From: JABDIP01 sp965250245
GTDB lineage: Bacteria > Pseudomonadota > Alphaproteobacteria > DSM-16000 > Inquilinaceae
Assembly: GCA_965250245.1 (NCBI GenBank)
Contig: OZ252296.1
Location: forward strand, 2,170,001 to 2,234,000
Direction: 5' to 3'
Length of the DNA: 64,000 nucleotides
Shown: positions 57,232-64,000 of the stretch, one piece after another
How the letters are laid out: each line of letters starts with the position of its first letter
Numbering within the stretch: position 1 is the stretch's first letter
Translations under genes and position numbers: made by a program
The notes under the pieces: model-generated
What the model was told of the DNA's origin: nothing
Database searches by the model: none
Seen by the model: only the letters and a program-made list of their open reading frames with translations

Positions 57232-58344
57232 ATGGCGATCTCGGGCTTGCGGAGCTGGCACAATTTGCGTGTGGACGCCAATCTGACGTTCCTTCCCCAG
57301 ACCCTGGATCTGTCGCCGTCGCGCATTGGCGCCGTGCTGCTGATGCTGTTCGGCGGGTTCTGGATCGGCGTCACGATCATGGCCCTGGGCGGCGTCACGT
57401 CGCTGCCCCGGGACGACCTGATCTTCCTCGCGGGCGCCACCGTGATCGGCGCCGGCGTCATCCTCTGGGGGCTCTCGCAACTGTTCCGGCGCCATCACGC
57501 GGTGCTGAGCGCCGACGGCGTCGAGGTCACCGAGCGCAGCCTGTTCGGGGCCAAGGCCTGGTACGAGCCCTATGGCGCCTTCCAGGGCGTGCTGCACCGC
57601 CGCGTCGTGATCCGCAGCAAGAACCACACCCGCACCTATCAGGTCATCGAGCTGCTGCATGACGACCGCGACAAATCCGTGCCGCTCTACGTCCGGCGGT
57701 CGTCGGAGATGCCGCGATCGCGCTGGGAGGGCTATGCCGCGCGACTGAAGCTGCCGGCGCTGGAAATGGAGGATGGCGCGCTGCTGTCCCGCGCGCCCGG
57801 CGATCTCGACAAATCGCTGCGGGAGCAGGTCGCCGAGGGGACCGTGTCCCATGCCTTCGACCCGGACGCGCCGGCGCCGGACGGGCTCGTGGTCACCCGC
57901 GATCACGCCAATGCCTTCACCATCGCGATCACCGCGCCGCGCTTCCCGCTCTGGTTCCTGTCGGTCTTCGTGCTGGTCGGTGCCGGCCTCGTCGTCGCGG
58001 CGTTTCTCGGCGGCGAGAAGCCGATGCTGATGCTCGGCGTCGGCCTCCTTTTCGGCGGCGTACCGCTCTACATGCTGTACCGCGACCGGACCTCGGCCCG
58101 GTCGCTGAAGATCGAACGCGACCGCCTGATCCTCGACGATGAGATGCGCAGCCGGCGGCGCGGCCCGGAGTCCATGAGTTTCGACGAGATCGAGTCGATC
58201 CGGCTCAGGGCCGAGGATGGCAATTTGGGCAAGGAGCTCGTCATCGCCGGCGACCGGGACCAGATCAAGGTCGGCTCCGGCCTGTCCCGGGAAGCCCTCG
58301 ACTGGCTGAAGAACTTCCTCACCGCCGCCATTGCCACCGCCTGA
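57232..58344 (+). CDS. Membrane protein with PH-like repeats, paralogue 2
   Basis: 370 aa. Same plan as the gene before it: two membrane pairs, VIELLHDDRDKSVPLYV, RSRWEGYAARLKLPALE, a second PH-like module (FDEIESIRLRAEDGNLGKEL) and the end GSGLSREALDWLKNFL. Tandem duplication is clear although identity is moderate. ATG 57232 has AAGGAGAAGG upstream. Function unknown; a membrane sensor or scaffold is possible. Confidence 0.75.
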   Translation: MAISGLRSWHNLRVDANLTFLPQTLDLSPSRIGAVLLMLFGGFWIGVTIMALGGVTSLPRDDLIFLAGATVIGAGVILWGLSQLFRRHHAVLSADGVEVTERSLFGAKAWYEPYGAFQGVLHRRVVIRSKNHTRTYQVIELLHDDRDKSVPLYVRRSSEMPRSRWEGYAARLKLPALEMEDGALLSRAPGDLDKSLREQVAEGTVSHAFDPDAPAPDGLVVTRDHANAFTIAITAPRFPLWFLSVFVLVGAGLVVAAFLGGEKPMLMLGVGLLFGGVPLYMLYRDRTSARSLKIERDRLILDDEMRSRRRGPESMSFDEIESIRLRAEDGNLGKELVIAGDRDQIKVGSGLSREALDWLKNFLTAAIATA

Positions 58345-58507
58345 CGGGGATTTGAAGGTGACGCGCGGCCGGAGCATGCCACAATGGGGGTATGGAGGGC
58401 CGGCAAGTCCGCAAACCGCGCCGGGTTCCCAGGGTTGGCGATTTAACGGTTCCTTGACGGAAAACGAAAAAAATCGTTGGTTTGCACCGGCTTATTGAGG
58501 GCGATGC

Positions 58508-58870
58508 ATGGCACAGGTGATCAAAAGAAACTTCCGGCGAGATTTCCGCCGCGATTATCCGTGCCTGTCCGTGCAGGTCGGCGACGACATCGTGCACACC
58601 CGCGACTGGTCGCTGGGCGGCTTCGCCATCTATGACATGCACCGGCTGTCGGTGCCCTGTACCGTCGACGACGTGCTGTGCGGCACGCTCGGCCCGTCGA
58701 CGGAATCGCCGGTCTACGAGTTCACCGCCACGGTGGTGCGCATGGAGCCGGGCAGCAACATGCTGGCCTGCAAGTTCATCGACATGTCCTCGGACTGCTT
58801 CAACTTCCTGGAGAAGCTGCTGCGCCGCCCGGAAGGGGCGCAGGAACAGTCGGTTGGCGGGAAGAGCTAA
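58508..58870 (+). CDS. PilZ-domain protein, predicted c-di-GMP binder
   Basis: 120 aa. The two ligand motifs are present and spaced as in PilZ: RRDFRRDYP (RxxxR, about 10-18) and DWSLGGF (D-x-S-x-x-G, about 37-43). The rest is one beta-barrel (YEFTATVVRMEPGSNMLACK). A cytosolic c-di-GMP effector with unknown partner. ATG 58508, weak Shine-Dalgarno. Not linked in strand to betB, which is convergent 15 bp away. Confidence 0.9.
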   Translation: MAQVIKRNFRRDFRRDYPCLSVQVGDDIVHTRDWSLGGFAIYDMHRLSVPCTVDDVLCGTLGPSTESPVYEFTATVVRMEPGSNMLACKFIDMSSDCFNFLEKLLRRPEGAQEQSVGGKS

Positions 58871-58885
58871 GCCCCGACGATCGGT

Positions 58886-60349
<1,464 letters not shown>

Positions 60350-60435
60350 GCGGGAGTCGTACAAGGCCGCGGCACGGCCTGTCGAGACCTCTGGCGGTCG
60401 ACCGGTAATATCGACGGGACAGCGACCGTATCGGG

Positions 60436-61185
60436 CTAGTTCGTCTTCTGCTTGGTGATCTTCAAGCCGGAGTACCGGCCGTTCCGAAGGAACGCGCAGA
60501 AGGCGTCGGTCGCAACCACGTAGGAGGGCATCTCAAGGATGCGCTGCAGCGGGATCGAGAGGTCGAAGGCGGTGCGATCCAGCGTCCAGGTTCGTCCGAC
60601 CTGCGTGCGGCCGCAGAGGTCGCATTGCTTGTAGGACCCTTCGGTCAGCCTCGCGGTCGGCGGCACTTCCAGCTCGATCAAGGGTTCACCAGGGGCGTCG
60701 GCTTCGAGCCATCGCCGTCCCCTGAATGTCTTGTAGGACAGGTCAGCCCGGGCACCGGCGATCGGGAACCCGGCAGTGCTCATCTGATCGAAAACCGACT
60801 GCTTGACGAACACCATGGACATGAGTGTCCAGTTGAAATCCTGCACCACCCCGCGCAGTTCGCCTGTGGACGGCCCGAAGCTGGTTCCGGGCTCCACCGG
60901 CCGCCGCGGCCCCAATACCGGCTCCAGTTGGGCCTTGACCGATCGGAGTTCGGCCACTGTCATCGGGGCGGGCGGCTTTCGTCGACCATCCCTTGGACCC
61001 GAATCCAGGAATTCGCCGACGATGCCGCCCAGCGCCGCAATATCCGCGCACGCTATTGTCGGGTAGCGCAAAGGGCCGCCCCATTGGGTGCAGGTCGGAC
61101 AATTCACGCCCCGGATGGAGCACTCGTACCGGCCGAACAGGTCGAGGTCCTCGTTGGGATTGGGGCCGAGCCTGAAGATCGTCAT
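60436..61185 (-). CDS. SitI6-family double-CXXCG motif immunity-like protein
   Basis: 249 aa. CPTCTQWGGPLRYPTIAC near the start and CDLCGRTQVGRTWTLD near the end are the two cysteine motifs (the first reads CPTCT, the second CDLCG). Between them lie EPVLGPRRPVEPGTSFGPST, DFNWTLMSMVFVKQSVFDQM and PLIELEVPPTARL, and the end YVVATDAFCAFLRNGRYSGLK. This order matches the double-CXXCG family of Myxococcus, which includes SitI6, the immunity protein against a swapped lipoprotein toxin. Outside myxobacteria its role is unknown. ATG 61185, 4 bp after the secreted-protein gene. Confidence 0.82.
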   Translation of the reverse strand: MTIFRLGPNPNEDLDLFGRYECSIRGVNCPTCTQWGGPLRYPTIACADIAALGGIVGEFLDSGPRDGRRKPPAPMTVAELRSVKAQLEPVLGPRRPVEPGTSFGPSTGELRGVVQDFNWTLMSMVFVKQSVFDQMSTAGFPIAGARADLSYKTFRGRRWLEADAPGEPLIELEVPPTARLTEGSYKQCDLCGRTQVGRTWTLDRTAFDLSIPLQRILEMPSYVVATDAFCAFLRNGRYSGLKITKQKTN

Positions 61186-61189
61186 CCGC

Positions 61190-61618
61190 CTACCGGCCAA
61201 GCTGGATCGTTGCCGGGCTCTGGAGGTCGCGCCGCTCGACGATGGTCCCGAAGGGATCGAGCAGCACGATGTGCCCGCGGCCTCGGGAATCGGCGCAGAC
61301 CGTGAAGTTGACCCGGCGGCTGCGTTCGATGCGGCCGGAGAACGCGACCTCGCCGCAGGTCAGATCGTAAGCGCAGACCTGGGAGAGATCGTTTCGGCGC
61401 GAGTTGGCCAGGATGACCCGGACGCGCGAGCGGAACCGGTTCTGCCCGTTCTGCTGCGGCGCCGGGTCGGCGAAGCAGGCCTCGTTCAGCACGTCGAGGA
61501 ACTGGCTGGAGAACCTCTGGGCCTGGGCCGGGTCGGAAGACAACGCGGCCAGGCACAGGCAGGCCAGGGCCAGAAGAAGCGCGATGGGACGGGGCAGGGG
61601 CGGGTCGGTGCGGCTCAT
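61190..61618 (-). CDS. Small secreted Cys-containing protein, partner of the SitI6-like gene
   Basis: 142 aa. Signal peptide (IALLLALACLCLAALSSDPA, cleavage near AQA). The mature part has five Cys (EACFADP, SQVCAYDLTCGEV, NFTVCADSRG), consistent with disulfides, and is beta-rich (RSRVRVILANSRRND, GHIVLLDPFGTIVERRDLQS). I do not recognise the family. It is not a lipoprotein, so it differs from Myxococcus SitA toxins. Four bp separate it from the immunity-like gene, so the two are co-transcribed and probably function together. Confidence 0.75.
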   Translation of the reverse strand: MSRTDPPLPRPIALLLALACLCLAALSSDPAQAQRFSSQFLDVLNEACFADPAPQQNGQNRFRSRVRVILANSRRNDLSQVCAYDLTCGEVAFSGRIERSRRVNFTVCADSRGRGHIVLLDPFGTIVERRDLQSPATIQLGR

Positions 61619-61699
61619 CGGGATCCTGTGGACGATGCGGTTACCCGGGGGCGGTTCTTGAGTTACGAGATCCGCGGGCGACCGGATGCAGACCGGTGT

Positions 61700-62758
61700 C
61701 TACGGCAACAGGCTGCTGAGGGTCGCGATGCCCAAATCCTCAGCCTTCGCGTCGAGTTCGGCAAGCGTGTCGTTCGGCAATTCCACGCCGTCGCGGCGAT
61801 GCCGGGCCTCCGCCCGTGCCTCCAGCTCGCCCGGATAGAAAATCTCATCATGGCCAACGGCTTGTGGTGCCGACTTCAGGCTCTCGATCAATCGCTCCAT
61901 ATCCGCCTCGAAAGAGTCGGTCGGGCGAAACGCCGCGATGTCGAACGCCAGCGCCAGATGGCCGGCGCCGCTTTCGCCGTCCGGCACATAGGGGCCGGTG
62001 ATGTCGGGGCCGAAGCGGCCGCCGCCGAGGACGCCCGACAGCACATCCATCAGGGTCGCGATGGCATAGCCCTTATGGCCGGCCATGGGCAGGATGCAGC
62101 CGGCGATCCCGGCCGCCGCATCGGTGGTGGGCCGGCCCTCGGCATCGAGCGCCCAGCCTTCCGGAATCGGCGCGCCCTGTTGCCTGGCGACGTAGAGCTT
62201 GCCGCGGGCGACCGCCGTATTGGCGATGTCCAGCATCATCGGCGGGTGCCGCCCGCCCGGCGCGGCGATCGACCAGGGATTGGTGCCGACCCGGGCCTCG
62301 CGGCCGCCCCAGGGCGTCATGGCCGGGCTGGCATTGGTGGACAGGAAGCCGATGCAGCCCGCCATCGCCGCCATGCGGGTGAAATACATGGCGGTGCCGA
62401 AATGCCCGGAATTGCGCACCGCGACGGCGCCGATGCCGTGGACCTTGGCGCGGGTGATCGCCTCCTCCATGGCGCGGGCCGCGACCACCTGGCCGACCCC
62501 GTCATGGCCGTCGATCACCGCGACGGCGCCGCCATCGACGACCAGCTCGGCATTCGTGGCCGCCTTCATGGCGCCGGTCCGCAGCCGTGCCGCGTACCAG
62601 AAGATGCGCATGACACCGTGGGACGGATGTCCCCAGAGGTCGGCCTGCACCAGCGAGTCGGCCAGCAGCGCCGCATCCGCCTCCGGCATGCCGAGCGCGC
62701 GGTAAACGGACGTCGCGAATGCGAGCAGACAATCCGGCGGGATCGGGCGGTTGGACAT
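61700..62758 (-). CDS. Malate/L-lactate dehydrogenase family (Ldh_2) oxidoreductase
   Basis: 352 aa. YRALGMPEADAALLADSLVQ, DLWGHPSHGVMRI, AVRNSGHFGTAMYFTRMAAM and TNPWSIAAPGG are Ldh_2 signatures, with the catalytic His in SGHFG. NAD(P)-dependent, cytosolic; members act on malate, lactate, ureidoglycolate or 2,3-diketo-gulonate, and I cannot choose among them. It lies 81 bp upstream of the secreted protein gene on the same strand. Confidence 0.9.
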   Translation of the reverse strand: MSNRPIPPDCLLAFATSVYRALGMPEADAALLADSLVQADLWGHPSHGVMRIFWYAARLRTGAMKAATNAELVVDGGAVAVIDGHDGVGQVVAARAMEEAITRAKVHGIGAVAVRNSGHFGTAMYFTRMAAMAGCIGFLSTNASPAMTPWGGREARVGTNPWSIAAPGGRHPPMMLDIANTAVARGKLYVARQQGAPIPEGWALDAEGRPTTDAAAGIAGCILPMAGHKGYAIATLMDVLSGVLGGGRFGPDITGPYVPDGESGAGHLALAFDIAAFRPTDSFEADMERLIESLKSAPQAVGHDEIFYPGELEARAEARHRRDGVELPNDTLAELDAKAEDLGIATLSSLLP

Positions 62759-63038
62759 TGGATTTGATGCCTGTCGGAGGGGCGGCCGGGCCGCGTCGCA
62801 CCGTCAACAGTATCACCGGGGCAACGCCGGACCGAGATCGCCGTGGAAGGGGCCCAGGATCGTCCCGCTGCCGCCCCAATGCGGGTGCCGAATAGGCCGG
62901 CTGCAACCCATCGGCGATGTCCGGGCCCGTCGGATTCGGAGAGGCCGGCCGCCGACCCGATGGTCGACGCCGGCGCTGTCACCGGGCCTTCGCGCCGGAT
63001 CGTGCCAACGGGGCCTTCGCCTTGGACGAGTTCAGAAG

Positions 63039-63734
63039 ATGACTGAGAAAGCCGGGTCCCCGGCAGACCGGGGTGGAATGGGACTGAAGTTGCTCGTTGG
63101 ACTGATGGCGGCAGCGATCCTGGCAGCCCTCCTGGTGGCCAAGTTCAACCGGGACGCCGTCACGGTGCACTATCGAACGACGCTCGAGGTCGAGGTCGAT
63201 GGCGCGGTCCATGTCGGCTCGGGCGTCATGAGCATGCGGCTTGTCGAGACCCGGCGATCATGGGGGACGACCGGCATCGGTTTTCTGGTGGCCGGGGAGG
63301 CGATCCCGGTGGATCTCGGGGATGGGCGCTTTCTGTACCTGACCATGAGCGGTGGCGACGGAGTCCGGATCGAGGGCTGGAACGACCACGCATCCCACGT
63401 CATGACCCATTGGAAGTTCCTGATGGTCGCGTTCCGCGATCATTCCGTCCGTGGCTTCGCACCCATGTTCCGCCACTGGAAACAGGAAAGGCCAGTTGTC
63501 GAGGTGCCGCTTCTCATTCTGCCGAAGCTCTACCTGTCCACGGATCCTGGTGATCCGGCCTCGTTCCAGTTCGTGAAACCGGACGGTCTTGCCGCAATGG
63601 GCATCCGGATTCAGCGGGTCAGGGTGGCGATCACCGATGCCCCCGTCACGCGCGGACGGATCGGCGATCATCTTCCCTGGCTTGACGGATTCGATCGTAA
63701 TGGGTCGATGTATCGCTTCGATTTCACGCGCTGA
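63039..63734 (+). CDS. Single-pass membrane protein of unknown function
   Basis: 231 aa. One N-terminal membrane segment (GLKLLVGLMAAAILAALLVA, about 15-34) with the rest outside (VTVHYRTTLEVEVDGAVHV, MSGGDGVRIEGWNDHASHV, LPKLYLSTDPGDPASFQFV). No cysteines and no family that I know. ATG 63039 is the first start consistent with the membrane segment; longer upstream frame is low-complexity. It precedes the betA-like gene on the same strand. Confidence 0.7.
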   Translation: MTEKAGSPADRGGMGLKLLVGLMAAAILAALLVAKFNRDAVTVHYRTTLEVEVDGAVHVGSGVMSMRLVETRRSWGTTGIGFLVAGEAIPVDLGDGRFLYLTMSGGDGVRIEGWNDHASHVMTHWKFLMVAFRDHSVRGFAPMFRHWKQERPVVEVPLLILPKLYLSTDPGDPASFQFVKPDGLAAMGIRIQRVRVAITDAPVTRGRIGDHLPWLDGFDRNGSMYRFDFTR

Positions 63735-63821
63735 CGAACAGGGCGGTTGACCGTCCCGGGCACGGCACCCTATCACCGAGCGCCGCGCTGGAGGCAGCGC
63801 CAGGACCATGGGGAGGGGCGG

Positions 63822-64000
63822 TTGGCCGGGAAGGGCTTCGATTACGTGATCGTCGGTGCCGGGTCGGCGGGGTGCGTGCTGGCCAACCGGCTGTCGGCGG
63901 ACCCGGACATTCGGGTGCTGGTGCTGGAGGCGGGGCCGAAGGACCGGACCTGGAAGATCCACATGCCGGCGGCGCTGACCTACAACCTCGCCGACGACCG
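63822..64000 (+). CDS. betA: Choline dehydrogenase-like GMC oxidoreductase, N-terminus (cut by window edge)
   Basis: About 59 residues are visible. FDYVIVGAGSAGCVLANRLS is the FAD dinucleotide-binding motif of GMC oxidoreductases, and VLEAGPKDRTWKIHMPAAL with TYNLADD is close to choline dehydrogenase. It oxidises choline to betaine aldehyde, the substrate of BetB at 58886. The start is a TTG at 63822 with GGGGAGGGG right upstream; the ATG at 63808 is out of frame. Confidence in GMC is high, in BetA moderate. Confidence 0.8.
   Translation, partial: MAGKGFDYVIVGAGSAGCVLANRLSADPDIRVLVLEAGPKDRTWKIHMPAALTYNLADD

Overview
The window is high-GC (roughly two-thirds G+C), densely coded DNA from a chromosome. 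The gene families (formamidase operon, NCS1-type sensor kinase, NsrR, choline/betaine genes, 2-aminobenzoate-type CoA catabolism, MetY/MetA) and the abundant short intergenic palindromes suit an alphaproteobacterium, probably a free-living Rhodospirillales-like organism. That placement is inference. I see no rRNA, tRNA, CRISPR array, transposase, integrase or origin.

Layout. 1-6.6 kb: tail of an enoyl-CoA hydratase, then mixed single genes (D-cysteine desulfhydrase family, DUF1697, DM13, methyltransferase, alpha/beta hydrolase, exported poly-Asp protein). 6.7-9.0 kb: metY and a metA whose residue 111 is Glu, which predicts acetyl-CoA use and so matches MetY. 9.1-11.0 kb: a vitamin K-dependent gamma-carboxylase homologue split over two overlapping genes, followed by an overlapping DCC-family thiol oxidoreductase. 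11.2-19.7 kb: formamidase operon (fmdA, amide channel, fmdB) facing a two-component cluster: an OmpR-type regulator, a sensor kinase with an NCS1-permease N-terminus broken by a one-base frameshift, and a large hybrid kinase. A 10-bp tandem direct repeat between the two groups looks like the regulator's binding site. 19.7-22.9 kb: NhaC antiporter coupled to a solute-binding protein, then a CHRD protein. 23.0-32.6 kb: oxidative and nitrosative stress genes, namely SodC with a MarR regulator, thioredoxin, a glutaredoxin-thioredoxin reductase fusion, an RclC-like membrane protein with a TetR regulator, then NsrR facing alternative oxidase, truncated haemoglobin, a DUF1971 protein and a membrane protein.

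32.7-39.7 kb: AGCS amino-acid symporter, an HTH regulator, a radical SAM protein, DUF547, a glycerophosphodiesterase and a PhnB-like protein. 39.8-44.6 kb: a poorly characterised island with a fused TssB-TssC-like contractile-sheath protein far from any type VI cluster, two diverged tandem paralogues of unknown function, an acidic membrane protein and a permuted papain-fold (NlpC/P60-like) hydrolase. 44.6-55.8 kb: one long minus-strand unit (SDR, MarR, enoyl-CoA hydratase, acyl-CoA dehydrogenase, aryl-CoA ligase, five branched-chain-type ABC transporter genes, thioesterase, RidA) that imports and degrades an aromatic or related acid as its CoA ester. A palindromic repeat sits in four consecutive gaps of this unit. 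55.9-58.9 kb: tandem paralogous membrane proteins with PH-like domains and a PilZ protein. 58.9-64.0 kb: betB and the start of a betA-like gene, with between them a SitI6-type double-CXXCG immunity-like protein paired with a small secreted protein, a malate/lactate dehydrogenase-family enzyme and a single-pass membrane protein.

The most unusual content is the sheath-like island (39.8-44.6 kb), the split gamma-carboxylase, the SitI6-like pair, the kinase with a permease sensor, and the serial palindromes in the catabolic operon.
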